A stretch of DNA of 64,000 bases from assembly GCA_022606135.1 (NCBI GenBank), contig JABYQN010000013.1, forward strand, positions 620,001-684,000, in the 5' to 3' direction. The DNA is from Fomes fomentarius. Taxonomy: Eukaryota; Basidiomycota; Agaricomycetes; Polyporales; Polyporaceae. A program made the position numbers and the translations under genes. Shown here piece by piece: positions 46,926 through 59,253 of this stretch. The notes under the pieces are model-generated. The model was not told the origin of the DNA, searched no databases, and worked only from the letters and a program-made list of their open reading frames with translations. Numbering within the stretch: position 1 is the first letter of the stretch; the number at the start of each line of letters is the position of its first letter.

Positions 46926-48696
46926 TACTCCATATAAGGAATGTGGCAAAATCGCCGAGATGTCAGAATTTCTATTTAGGTCAATTTTTGGAAACTTAAC
47001 AAACGGTCTGACAGTGTGATTCCTCTCATGAAAAGGAGTATCACCGAGTTACAAGAATACCACAGCTTTCTATGGGAATGTAAGGCGATTACAAGTGACT
47101 TAATAATCTGGCGTCGCCGCAGTTTCCGTGATGTCGTCCGATTGCCTCTGTCCCACAACGATACTATACTTACAGGAACTTAACACTCTGCTGCTTCACT
47201 CTAACGAGGTCTATTCATTTCTCCAACAGTACAATCCATCGCCTTGTATGTCACTATCAGTAACACAAGCGGTCACGAAGGTGAAGTTGCGATTTCGGGT
47301 GTCGACTAAGTAAGTTGATACAAGTTTCTAAATCATTTCGGAAATCGGCCCCGCGCATCTCCCGGGAAGCCATCTTATCATATTCCGGTCATCCTTGGGC
47401 ATCCCAGTAGCGGATAACATCTGGGCGAATCCTGCGCCGGTTCTGGGGACTATACACTTTGGCGCCCAACATCTTTCGACTCCCAAAGCTCGGGTTCTGG
47501 TCGATCAATCTCTCCATCCATCAAGAACTCCATGTCCATGGTTGAGTACCTATCTCGATTTCATCCCTCTCAACTGGATAGGAGGTTCCTCAAGACAATC
47601 TTCAGCACACGTACACCGTGTTATACGCGTGTGTTCGGAAGCTATACCGATACCGATGCTTTCCCGGCTGGCGAGCCCTCAGCCAATAGCAATATGTGAC
47701 GACTATTACCACTGTGCCAGTATCCTCCTTACACTGGTTACAGCAAATAAGCGCAGATAACACACTCACCGTCTAGCGAGCCTCGGATAGTGCGACATGC
47801 CAAGCAAGAAACCTTCCTGGTACATGTACTCGAAGCGGTGATGATGAGCTTGAGCTTGAATTACATCGCTTGTATCCTTCGCCAACCCTTTGCGAAAGAA
47901 GCTCGGTGTACTCCACCCCCATCGTGCCGTTACAGACCGACAATCGCAGTGAAAGACGCGCGACTGCACGGTCTGCACATTTCACTCCATGTTTTCTGGC
48001 CGAGCCCTGATCCCTTGCTGCGCAGCATAGAAACAATGCGCCACTGTTGCATTCTAACGCTTAGTGCAACCGGGGGGCCCGCTGTACTACCAGTCCTTGC
48101 CACGCTCATGTACTTGTCGCACAATTTTCAAGCCTTAGCGCAGACAGGTTCTGGACACCGCAGCACTGTTCCCACAAGAAGACCTCCGTGCCAAGACCAT
48201 AAACGTTCTACTTCACAAACCGCTATACGGTGCGTCCGTAACACCGTTTGGCCCCGAGGAAATTCGCAAGTAACGAGGACCATGCTGCTGCTCTCCCGAG
48301 CTCCATGCCAAGACCGTTTCGAGATGTAGCCGAGGCCTGGCGTATGTCCCATTCTCATTCTCTCGCTGCTGCGCTTCTCAGAATTCCATCGCAGTGAAGG
48401 CCAAGCCCAAAGTTTCGTCTAGACGAGCTCGGTGACTAGACGGAACTCGACGACGACTTACAACGAGGGCGACAAACTCGACCTAGCGAGCGATCAGAGC
48501 GACCACTTACGAGAGATGACGCATCGCGATCGCTAAGATGTCTTCTTCGAACAAAGGAGTGGAAACGAGGAGCCAGCCAGATTGGCTGGACGGGTAATAG
48601 ATTCGAGGTTGCTCATCACCTTCTAACAGCTCTCACGGAGGGTTATGGCTTCTCCCAACACGCACCGGCACGATGTTAGTCCACCAACTAGCCAGC

Positions 48697-48702
48697 TATA
48701 AA
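48697..48702 (+). promoter_or_regulatory. TATA box of PIN-e
   Basis: CAGCTATAAAATCC lies about 105 nt upstream of the ATG at 48803. PIN-f has a weaker ACATAAAGTCC about 80 nt upstream of its own start. Confidence 0.45.
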
Positions 48703-48802
48703 ATCCAGTAGGCCCCGCCCTGGATCGCCAGATACGCTCCGCTCTGCGCTCTCCGGCTTGACTCTGTCTACCGACTCCACGGGTTTGGATCAGTACACTA
48801 TC

Positions 48803-50880
48803 ATGCCGTCTGCAGGATACCTCATCTACTCGGGCATCATGCCCCTGATCAAGACGTGCGCTCTTCTCTGCTGTGTCGTCATCGTCGTGCTCGATTTATA
48901 GTCCCTTCTTCTTCACGTCCAGATACATCCCCATCATTGCGGGGTATGTCCTCGCGAAGATGGGCCTGTTCCCCAAGGCCGCCTCGCACGGGGCGTCCCA
49001 GGTGACGATGAACATGGCCCTCCCCGCACTCATCTTCGCGAACGTCATTCCCGCGTTCACGCCGCAGAATGTCGGCGCACTGGGCCCGCTATTCCTCATC
49101 GCATTCACCTACCAGGCGATCGGGTTCTTTTTCGGTCTCCTCGTGCGTGAACTGTGTTATGTGCCCCGCAACTTCTGGCAGGGCATCATCATCATGACCG
49201 GCATGAGTAATTGGGGCAATCTGCGTGAGTGTTTGGACTTGGATCACCTGTCAGCCGTCGCCTGACGATACTTCTTTCCTGCCAGCGAACGCCATTGTAC
49301 TGACCATCACCGGGCAGCCGCCGTTCAAGCCCGAGACAGACACGGCTCGTGAGTCTTACAATGTCCATCTCCGGGGCCCCGTGCTGATCTGTGTCATCGA
49401 TAGTGGGCGTATCGTACGTGTCCATTTTCATTGTAGCATACCACCTCGTCTTCTGGCTGGGTGGTGCCGCCCACTCCATCTCATGGGACTATCTCCCTGG
49501 TGTCCCGCAAGGCGAGGCCGCGCAGCGCCGCGTCTCCTGGAAGGAAAAGCCGATGGGGAAGCTCATCGCAATCCGCATCCTCCACCAGCAGGTGCCCGAT
49601 TCCTTTGCGGTCCCCATGATCGTCTCGGGCACCCCCAAAGACGAGGAGTCGCTCTCCGGCTCCGAATCGATCCAGAACCACCGCAAGGTCAACGAGAAGT
49701 GCTCAGTGCCGGTCACCGTGCAGGAGCTCTCGGTCACCCGCCAGAACTCACCCGTATCCACCCTGGCGGCGTCGACCCAGCTCCTCCACACCATTCCTCT
49801 GAACTCCAACTCTGTCACGCCCGCGGCGTCCTCCGCGGTCACCCCTGCTGCCTCTGCCACTGTTACCCCCGCCCAGTCCACGCCCGATCTCAACCAAGTT
49901 GTCCCAGCGGAGCCGCAGACGGGCGTGCAGAAGGTCCTCAAGGTGCTTGCTCCGCTGAAGCACATCGTGACCCCGATCACTATCACCCTCGCCATCGCGC
50001 TACCCATTGCTCTCATCCGGCCGCTCAAGGCCCTCTTCGTCGATATCTCCGAGTCCGGCGGACCCGTCTTCAAAGCGCCCGATGGCCGGCCTCCTCTCGC
50101 GTTCATGATCGACACCGGTGCGTCCAACTCCAACTCCAACTCCAATTCCTATTTCTTTGATTTCGCAGAACTGACCCGTGGGATGGCGCAGCGGACTTCA
50201 TGGGCGGGATCGCGGTCCCGCTCGCACTCGTCATGCTCGGCGCGAGCTTCGCACGTCTCAAGGCCCCGCGTCCACTCTCGCGCTTCCCCATCACGGCCAT
50301 GGTGCTCACGACGCTTGCGAAGATGGCCGTGCTCCCCGTCATCGGTGTCTTCCTCGTGCAGGCGATGACGAGGGCGGGCATGATCCACAGGGACGAGATC
50401 GTGTTCCGCTTCGTCGTGATGTTCTTGAGTGGCACGCCGACCGCTATCAAGTGAGTGGGGACGGACTCGGAATCTCGGACTGCGGAGTCGGGTGCCAGTC
50501 ACCAGTGTTTGTTAGAGGCATGATGCTGATGGCTTTCGTGTTGTTGTATCACAGCCAACTTGTCGTTGCGTCGCTGTATGCGCCGGATGGCAACACCGAG
50601 ATGTTGTCGGTGAGCACCGCTAGTACGTCTAGGCCGGATGTCGAGTTACTGACTTTGCTTGAATGTGATGAAGGCTTTCCTCTTGCTGCAGTGTAAGTCC
50701 CCACATAAACCTCTTTCTTCCAAGCAGTGCAGAACCTATGCTGACATGGCCTGACGCACAGACACATTCATGTTCTTCTCTTCATCGTGAGGCACCCTCC
50801 GTTCTCGAAACTAAGACTCGGAGCACTGATACTGAGGCTATCACAGGGCCCTCACCGCCGTTGCGCTGTTGCTCTTGTAA
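48803..50880 (+). CDS. PIN-like auxin-efflux-carrier family transporter (copy e)
   Basis: Integral membrane transporter of the auxin efflux carrier family, as in yeast Ecm3-type proteins; in fungi the substrate is unknown. The spliced protein of about 540 residues reads MPSAGYLIYSGIMPLIKT, YIPIIAGYVLAKMGLFPKAA, TMNMALPALIFANVIPAF, FTYQAIGFFFGLLVRELCYV, IIIMTGMSNWGNL, ANAIVLTITGQPPFKPETDT and GVSYVSIFIVAYHLVFWLGG, then a polar loop of about 170 residues, then VTPITITLAIALPIALIRPL, ADFMGGIAVPLALVMLGASF, ARLKAPRPLSRFPITAMVLT, VLPVIGVFLVQAM, NQLVVASLYAPDGNTEM and a final ALTAVALLLL. This is the standard two-bundle layout around a cytosolic loop. Nine or so exons, all in phase; no lesion seen. It is the most divergent of the three copies and the only clearly intact one. 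Confidence 0.88.
50123..50152 (+). repeat. TCCAAC hexamer repeat inside a PIN-e intron
   Basis: Four perfect TCCAAC units followed by TCCAAT directly after the splice donor (GGTGCG) of the intron between AFMIDT and ADFMGG. The paralogues lack it. Confidence 0.85.
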
Positions 50881-53800
50881 GAGGTGACTGGGATCGCTGC
50901 ACACTCACTACTCTAGCCCAGCTGGAGTATTTATCCTCCGCTCGCGCATTCGATGCCGGAAAACCAGCACCTCATGCCGTTCAAATTCCGCCAAGAGGCC
51001 TCCAAGCCGGATGACGGGGCTGGCCAAGCGCCAAGCTTCGTACACAGTATACCTGGTAATACACGACTTGACAGCCGTGGTCTTTGCTTCCGGTTCCTAG
51101 GTCGTGGATCTCGACCAACATGCTCACTAGATAGATTTCATCCGTTTGTTGTTCCCGATGTAGCTGTAGTAGATGCGTTGCGTTCGGACTTCTTCGTATC
51201 GATACACCATATACTATCGAGGGTTTGTGGGCCATTAGCATGGTTTACTATCTCGATGCCAGTGCTGTGCGATCGTGGCTGATTGGCTTGGAGCATGTGC
51301 GACTATGTACGACAGCCCTCGTGACCCCGGCTGGAGGAGTGCGAGACCGCATTTGTAGCATGGCCGTCGGTGTGGCATGCCAAGAGAAACTTAGCAACGG
51401 AAGCCTAACGTATGTCGTGTTGACGTCATGCGGCTTTCGGGGGTCTCTCTGCTAGTATTCCGTATGAAGTCCGGTCGACCGTGCATGTAGTAGTACACCA
51501 TGATCTTGGCAGGTATAGGTAGCACTAACTACACAGACTCCCGACGACTGCGGGACCCGAGTCGACATCGTGCCCTGACCCTGGAGAAGTGACCGGAGAG
51601 AGCCGCAGGGGCTCCGATCATCATGCGTCGGTGGATTATCCGATCGCCGCCGGATCGAACTTTCGTAAAGCCAAGCCAAATCTCAATAGACATGCGCTGC
51701 CGGGTGTGTCATGGATATTCGTCTCCGCGGCAGATAAGGAAACGGGGTTACACCAAGCACTGAACTCCAGGACGAAGATACTCGGAGACAGGCAAGGAGC
51801 GGGCGTGGCACTCACGCGACCGCATGCGCGAGGCACTGGCAGAACGCTTACTGAAGTGGGAAGCTCCGTATCCTGATGCTGCTGTCGACATGGAGAATCT
51901 CGTGAGAGAAGCTACAACTCGAGTCGAGGACAGTCAGAGAACTCGTCGGGAATCGGGGTTCGCGGGCGGTATAATGTATGGAGGTACCATGCTCTCCTAG
52001 TGGTTGTCGGTGAGTGTGTTGGAAAGCGAACGCAGCAAAGATGAGAATCACACGGCGTGCATCCCGATTTCCAAGACCACAGATAGTGTCGTGGAGTACC
52101 ACTAACCGACGGTCAAGTTGAACATCAATAATATCTGTGCATGTCGGATCATGAGAAAGTGACACTTTACGGAGATTTCAAAGCCATTGCCCAAAGCATT
52201 TCGCGCGACACGTGCGGTGCAGGCTCCGTGTCAAACGCACAAAGCATGTCAGGCGGAAGGGAAGGGTTTGTACATTGAACCTATCTTGCGGTCGTGATAC
52301 GCCCTAGACACCCACTTGGTCGATCTGACCGTCATGGGCATTTCAGTGCACTGTCCGGGGTCCAGAGATCTTGGATTGCACGCCGTGTAAGGCGGTATAA
52401 GATGTCAAGGAATTCGGCATCTGCAAAAACACGTGTAAGGAGAAAAGCTCACCGATATCATGAGTTCAGACCGCAGATACTTCTGGCTCTCGTTCTTCCA
52501 GTACTGATTATCATGTGGTAGAGAAGGCGCTGCTTGCGGTGTCCCGAGGCGTCCTCCTGGACAAGCCAAGGCAAGCATTTCGATGCGCCAGTTAGTAAAC
52601 GATGCGCGATAGGACGATGTGCTGCGATTTTTGTTGCTAAAATTGGAGCACGACCGCCAACGTGACAGGTATCAAGAGACGAGAAGAGATATAGGGTGAC
52701 ATGCGGTTGAAAGATGTGTCAACCTTTCTTGGAGCCTAGAGCCCAGAGAGAATGAGAAAAGCCTAATGGACATCCGCCAAGGGTCAGCAATGAACGGAAG
52801 CGCACACGCGATTTATGCAGAACGCGCGTAGCCGCAGAGGAGCCCCCGCTTGGACCTGGATCGAACATGGGTAGCCATTCGGATCCTGTCGGGATGGCGA
52901 GCTTGAGGAAGTTCCAATGTCATACATTGCAATGTCCAGATGTGGCAAAATCTCGCGTGGGTATTGCTCCGGTCTCCTGGAAGAAAGGGTTGAACGGAGA
53001 TTGACATGGGAATGGAAGAAAGAGTTCTTCGTGTGGTCATCGTGGTACGGCGGGTGCGCAGCGCATGCAAGAGCTTCTGTACATATATGCTGCTCCCATG
53101 ACAAATTATCGCGGCGGTGACCGAATGGGGTGAAGCAACCAGCCAGTCGAGCTCGAGGTGGGAAAACGGGAGCCATCAGCGACTCACCGCCGGGAAGACA
53201 TTGCCAATCATCGGCCGATCAGCTCCGTCTTGCAAGCTTCACTGTCCTGTAAAGACCATGACCTTGCTAAAACACAATCAGTAGACTCGTACGAGTCGAA
53301 GTCTTCAAGAATAGCAGCGATTCTTGCAAGTGCATTCGGGCTCACTTCTACGATAAGCTCGAAGTTCTTGGCTCGAGGCTTGGCTACTCGTGGCAGCTAC
53401 GGCCAGCAATAGATGTCACCCGGCATTCGAGTTGCTGTTTCATCCATGGTCCCGGTCAAGTAGTATAGCTGAATGGCAGGTCAATTACCGGTACAAGCGA
53501 TTTATATCCGCTACTGCGCACGAGGAAATTCATAGATGATCCCAAGCCAAGAGTGCAGGGAGAAGATACCAAGACTGGGCAGGCAGATAGAAGGCGTTGG
53601 GGTGGAGCGCATAGACGACAAAGCTGCGAGCGAGCCAACCGAGCAACGTTGTCATTCTTCCCGAGCGGTTAGACACATAGACGCCGGCATCGGCGGTGAT
53701 GGAAGAAGCCGGGCCGAGGGAGTTAAGGTGGCGCAACGGTGCTATCAGCTCGATATGGGCACCAAGACATCCACGCACAAGCTCAAGAGAAGGGTTATCT

Positions 53801-53944
53801 TTTCAATTCTTTTGTCCTCCATCCACTCTGCTGGGTTACCTGCACGCGCTGGCCAGCGACACATAAAGTCCAGCAGTTCAGAGCTGGCTCGCTAGGCTTT
53901 CTGCCCTCCGTCTTGTTTACTACGTCACGATCCTCGAGTAAGAC
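50881..53944. other. 3.1-kb intergenic region between PIN-e and PIN-f
   Basis: No recognisable coding sequence. Frames such as 51589-51876 and 53536-53895 have no motif. The right end holds the PIN-f promoter with an ATAAA at about 53863-53867. No transposon remnant recognised. Confidence 0.5.
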
Positions 53945-55925
53945 ATGCCTTCCGCAAGTTTCCTAATCTACTCGGGCATCATGCCCCTCATCAAGACGTA
54001 TGTTATATCCTTCGTCGCCATCTCGCATAGAGCTCACAATGTTGACAGGTTCATCACCATCATCGCGGGTTTTGTCGTCGCGAAGATGGACCTCTTCCCA
54101 AAAGCGGCCGCTCGGGGCGCGTCGCAGGTGACGATGAACATGGCTCTTCCAGCACTGATATTCGCGAACGTCATCCCTGCGTTCACGCCGTCAAATATCT
54201 CTGCACTGGGCCCTCTGTTCCTTATCGCATTCACCTATCAGGCTATCGGTTTTGCGTTCGGCCTCGTCATCCGCGAAACTTGCTACATACCTCGCAACTT
54301 CTGGCAAGGTGTTATCGTCATGACTGGCATGAGCAATTGGGGAAACTTACGTTGGTGGCCATCTCTCCATTTCTTGCATCGTCATCTGACCACTGTCTTG
54401 TGGTAGCGAACGCGGTGGTAATGTCCGTCACCCGACAAGCCCCATTCAATGGCGACACAGACCCGGCCCGTATGTTTTCATCACCTCTATTTTAGAGCTC
54501 ATGCCAACTTCCTATTATCTTTAGTCGGTGTCTCCTACGTCTCTATCTTCATCGTGGCGTATCACATCGTTTTCTGGATGCTTGGTGCCGCCCACTCCAT
54601 CTCATGGGACTACTTGCCCGGAGTCCCGCAAGGAGAGGCAGCGGAACGCCACGTCTCCTGGAAGGAGAAGCCTCTTGGCAACTTGATAGCGCGACGCATC
54701 CTGCACGAAGATATCAAGTCCTCCTTCGATCTTCCCCCGCCCGGGCCCAAGGATGAGGAGGCGCTTTCCGAGAAGGTGGTCGAGAAGACGCCGGCCGAGG
54801 TCAACGAGGCACCAGTCTCCGAGCTTCCATCGGACCCGAACCCTGACCCCGATGTACAGCTCGCACGGAAGACCTCTCGCCTGTCCACCTCGACGGCCCC
54901 AGCCCAGAACCACCGCACATCTATCTCCAACACGCCCGCGGCGTCCTCCGCGGTCCCTCGGGCACCCCCGCCGACCCCTGCGCACTCCACGCGCAACTTC
55001 GACACTCAGAGCGTCACTTCACGTAGTTCGACTCTGCACACCCCGACGCTCCCGCAGAAGATCATCCGCGTGTTCCGCCCGCTGTCTGCAGTCATCACTC
55101 CTGTCACCGTCGCGCTCGCGATCTCGCTGCCTATCGCTCTCATCGACCCGCTGAAGGCTCTTTTTGTCGACATCTCGGACATTGGCGGCCCCAGCTACAG
55201 CGGCCCCGATGGCAGGCCTCCGCTCGCGTTCCTTATCGATACCGGTACGTTTCCCGTTGCTCATCCCGGGGTTTATCGCTAATTTGATGGCATGATACAG
55301 CGGACTTCATGGGCGGAATTACTATTCCTCTTGCACTCATCCTGCTCGGTGCCAGCTTCGCACGCCTCAAGATCCCCGCCCGCTCTCTCGTCTCCCTATC
55401 AAGGCAATGATACTCTCCACTCTGGCGAAGATGATCATTCTCCCTGTGATCGGCATCTTCCTCGTGCAGGCCATGACTGCGTCTGGATTCGTAGACAAGG
55501 AGGCCAAGGTCCTGCGTTTCGTCATGATGTTCCTGAGCTGCACTCCGACGGCCGTCAAGTGAGTGAATGATCATCCCATGGCGGATTGAGCAGTGCTGAC
55601 AATCTCCCCTTCTAGCCAACTCATTGTCGCGTCGCTGTACGCTCCGGACGGTAACACGGACACACTAGCGGTGAGTACAAGCAGAGTGTAGTGCCAGTTT
55701 CCTCGCTGATATCGCTCCTCTCTAGGCCTTCCTCTTGGTGCAATGTGAGTGGTGACAGCATCCAGTCTGTTCTCTCGCAAGGTCGCGAACTGACATGATA
55801 CGCGCAGATATATTCATGTTCTTCTCTTCCTCGTGAGCATGATTTGCGGGTTCCCATGGTATTACGCGCTGACTGACGCTCGTATTCGTAGCGCTGTCAC
55901 GGCTGTCGCCCTGCTGCTCCTATAG
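53945..55925 (+). CDS. PIN-like auxin-efflux-carrier family transporter (copy f, apparent 1-nt frameshift)
   Basis: Same family and exon layout as copy e. MPSASFLIYSGIMPLIKT, FITIIAGFVVAKMDLFPKAA, TMNMALPALIFANVIPAF, NFWQGVIVMTGMSNWGNL, SYVSIFIVAYHIVFWMLGAA, loop with RRILHEDIKSSFDLPPPG and ARKTSRLSTS, then VITPVTVALAISLPIALIDP, ADFMGGITIPLALILLGASF. After ARLKIP the frame runs into a stop; inserting one C into the run at 55374-55377 restores RPLSRLPIKAMILSTLAKM, VIGIFLVQAM, FVMMFLSCTPTAVK, NQLIVASLYAPDGNTDTLA and AVTAVALLLL. Downstream exons and splice sites are undamaged, so the lesion is recent or an assembly error. It is closest to PIN-d and faces DUF6533-c across 3.3 kb. Confidence 0.82.
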
Positions 55926-57453
55926 ATGGCAAAACACATCGACTGCGCAGCGCACGCAGCCCATCCTCCAGGTTTTTATGGGGGAAGTGTAACGTTGTTA
56001 TTTCCCCCAGGCCGTCGCAACGACCTCCTACACAGACATAGGACCTGTACCTAACTGTCCAACCCAAAATGCGGTCCTCTCCCGCCCCGGAGCCCGGAAT
56101 CCCTCCCCGGGGAAGCCGCGAAACGTCATGATGTAGCTGGAAGATTCCAGAATTACGATCACTAGACGAGTGTCGACTGCTGACAGTACAGACTGCAGCA
56201 GCGGCATAAACTCGATGCCCCCCACATGCTAGACTTCACGCGCTCACGTAACACGTACCTCCTGTATCTCTAGACGCACTGTTTTTGCTTCTCGCTATGG
56301 ATCTATCTCATCGTTGCTTCGTTTCCCCTAAACGTCAGATCTCAGACACGAACTTTGAAGGTGCATACCGCAGCATGCGCAGTACCTAGTGTCACGTGTG
56401 CCTGCCTCGTGATCTCGAAATCGTACATATGTACGACAGTGTGACATGAGAACGGACAGCTGTCAGAACTCAGTGGCTATGAGGGACATACATGTGTATG
56501 CTGCCAAGTGTTGTGTGCGTGTTCCAAAGCACTTTCGTACAGAGATCACTACGAGTCACCTGTTGCCAAACTCTCCGCATAATGTCCGACGAGGCTGTAC
56601 GATGCAAAATACTTCGACGCTAGACCACGATCCAGAATTCCGCCGCATCATATAGAATCGAACGAACGAATGCGATGCACTCATCACATGTCTATTAGTG
56701 AGCGCCCCTGAACTCAAATGTCAAAAGCAAAACGGTATATTGTCGCGTGGGATCGATATTCTGTCCACCGTTTGACGTTCTAAGGGCTCGTTCTCATGAT
56801 ATCCGAGTTGCACTCCTGTCCACACTTTCACAGCTCGACAAGGACTGGCCCCCTCCATCTCCTTGTTTGTATAACCAATGATCTACATGACCTCTTCAAT
56901 GGAAGATTTTTCTTTCTTGCCTAGGAGCTACGAGGCCCCCGCAATTTCCATCGCAAAGTCCATATTCTTCTGGGCGCCAACACTTGCTTCCACCGGCGCT
57001 TCCACGACCGAGACAATTCGTAAGCGGTTGGGCGCCTGTGTGGGCACCCATACAATCATGCCATACATTTAACATCAGGGACTGTACCATGTGCGGAGCA
57101 ATTTTTCTGAACTGCAAAGAGTACAGTGAGTGTGCTGTCAAGTTCTGTGAGTGGTAGGTTGGGAATGAGAAGCTAGGTAGAAGTGCGGACAGGAAAGGTG
57201 AACCATAGGGACAAAATAGCGCCAGGATACTGCGACCCGGACAGATTGCCTCCGGGAAACAGGACATAAACCAGTCCCCGAGGTTGACCACATTGTCATA
57301 TGAGTGTTGACCTCATACTGATTTGATTCTGACTGGATCGATGTTTCCATGGACAACATATCGATCCCAGTAGACAATATTACCCCTTTCATGTCAACAC
57401 AAGGTCAAAACTCTGAGCGCTCGGGCAAGGAGCGGGTACCATGGGTCGAGGTG
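55926..57453. other. Intergenic, right of PIN-f
   Basis: Mostly featureless. A 47-codon minus-strand frame (56928-57068) reads IVWVPTQAPNRLRIVSVVEA and further hydrophobic residues, and looks somewhat protein-like, but no exon leads into it. The stretch lies inside the right arm of the proposed inverted duplication and has no obvious counterpart in the left arm's short spacer. Confidence 0.4.
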
Positions 57454-58452
57454 TCACCAGTCGCCTCCGATGATCATGCCAATCACATCCGGATGCATCT
57501 CGCATTGAGAGATCCAGGTATTCCCGATCACGTTGAGCTACGGATGGCAACATCAGGCGCACGTCCATGTGGATGGGCGACGATACGTACTGGCGTGTTC
57601 TCGTCTTCATAATTGATGAGCTGGACCAAGCAGCGCAATGGAGTGCCCGAGCTATAGAGATCTGCGTGGAGGGGACCCGGATTTCCGCCTTCTCCGACTT
57701 GGCTGTCCGTATCGTCGCCCCCATCCGTGTTAGAAGTCTTGTGTGTGCGGTATCGCGGGCACCGTTCGATGGAGGGGCACAGAAACTTGCCTGGGGCATG
57801 GCGGCATGGATGACATCAGAGAGCGCGCGAGGCAGTAGCAAGATGGACAGGTTCGCGCACCTTGTACAGGGTATCCGAGCAACTTGAGGCCCAGGGCGGG
57901 TTCGTGCGCCTGATAGATCTCCTCATTGTACTCCTCGTCGCTCACAGCTTCGTGCAGCATCTCCGGGTTGCCTGCGACCCACCGAGTGATCACCCGCTGC
58001 TCGATGAAGAACTTGTCCTCGCCCATCTCGGCACGTGCGGCATGAACAGCAGCGGTGTTGGCCGTGCCTGGAGCGAGTCGGACTACCCGCACGAGGAAGC
58101 CTCCCTCCCCACCACCGCCGATGATAGACTTGGAGAAGCACGACGCCTCTTCGTCCTCCGCACAGACGAAGATCTGCAGGATGACATGTTGGCCGGGAGG
58201 GGGCTGTACGGCGATTCTCTCGCGGAACTCGGACGGCGTTCCCAGGGAGGAGACGTTGATCTGAAGGACCGGGATCAAGTGCGCGTCGCACACACTGCAA
58301 CGCGGCCACTCTTCGCGGGGCTGGAGGACTGGATTGGAGCCCCCGAAGATAGCCGAGGTACGAATGTCAAAGATGTCTGGGGGCGCTGTGGCCGAGTAGC
58401 TTGGAAAGTAGGGCGTCATGAGCTCAACGTTGGTATCGTCGTTGTCCGGCAT
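57454..58452 (-). CDS. DUF1963-like protein
   Basis: Exon 1 (MPDNDDTNVELMTPYFPSYS) contains TSAIFGGSNPVLQPREEWP, then RCSVCDAHLIPVLQINV and HVILQIFVCA, the pattern of the DUF1963 (YwqG-like) family: a Phe-Gly-Gly turn, a Trp-Pro, a CxxC pair and repeated strands with Leu-Gln. The second exon gives KFLCPSIERCPRYRTHKT and PLRCLVQLINYEDENTP. An intron starting GTACGT after NTP leads to LNVIGNTWISQCEMHPDVIG and the end MIIGGDW; if that intron is not used, translation stops at 57528-57530 instead. Molecular role unknown. It lies between PIN-f and DUF6533-c, a position without a gene in the left-hand block. Confidence 0.65.
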
Positions 58453-59253
58453 CTTTGAGTACGGAGCAGGTGTCTGGAGTACACAGTACTTGAAGGCACC
58501 CCAGTTCTACCCAGGTTTGAATTATAGCACTTTGGTGAGATGGCCTCGAACTGGCCTCAAGGATGGCCCTAGCGTCTGAGATCGGGTGACTCCATCGGAA
58601 GGGCGCCGCGTATTTACTCAATATGGGCGCTGCTATGGGCGCATCGAACTGCATTCAAACCGTGGGTCAGGTTGGTAAATGGCTTGAAGAGACAAGAGCG
58701 AGACTAACATTGTTTACGTTGCAGCAGCGCCGAATTAGGCACAGATTCACAGACAAGTATCCCCGGGGGCCCGAATGATCATGATTGCCCTGAGCTCTGC
58801 GTCCGTGAGTTTGGGCCACACAAGGATACTGACCTTTCCGTGAGTCACGTTCGCAGGAGGCGAGCGATGCTTGCCATCTATCTCTTATGGCTCGACGTCT
58901 TTGGCGGCCCCCCCGGCCTGATTCATACCTCGACAACTTGTATCTCAAGGGTTATCAAGTAAGCGGATCTTATGAACTCGGGAGACGAAGATCAAGCTTA
59001 TAAGCGCGACCAGGAACGATAGAGCGACGCTCGGTGGCAGTGGCACTGGAGAGTGGGCGAAGCTGTGACGTCGATCGTCGGGGCTGGGCGAACGTCGTGG
59101 CACCAACGGCGGCACCCGGGCTCGTTCAGCCGTGAATGCCCGACATCAGGTCATACTACTGAAGTTCAAGTAATCAGTACTATGGTTGCACTTCGTACAT
59201 ATATATTACGCGACATTGACTGTCTCCTGTGCTACTTACTCTGTCACCAACAA
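58453..59253. other. Spacer between DUF1963 and DUF6533-c
   Basis: Holds the promoter of the DUF1963 gene and the 3' end of DUF6533-c. No coding or repeat signal recognised. Confidence 0.5.

Larger units (their letters stand above)
45937..48802. other. 2.9-kb intergenic region upstream of ABC copy 2 and PIN-e
   Basis: Divergent promoters of ABC copy 2 (left) and PIN-e (right). No protein recognised; frames at 46273-46652, 47395-47760 and 47790-48329 (both strands) are unremarkable. Contains a possible small DNA element at about 46707-46925. Confidence 0.5.

Noticed and set aside
47766..48329. Overlapping frames on both strands at 47.8-48.3 kb
   Set aside because: The frames mirror each other with no conserved motif and no exon joins.
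57454..57530. Ending the DUF1963 gene at the stop at 57528-57530
   Set aside because: A GTACGT donor and CCGTAG acceptor give an in-phase final exon with protein-like sequence ending MIIGGDW, so the longer model is preferred, though not proven.
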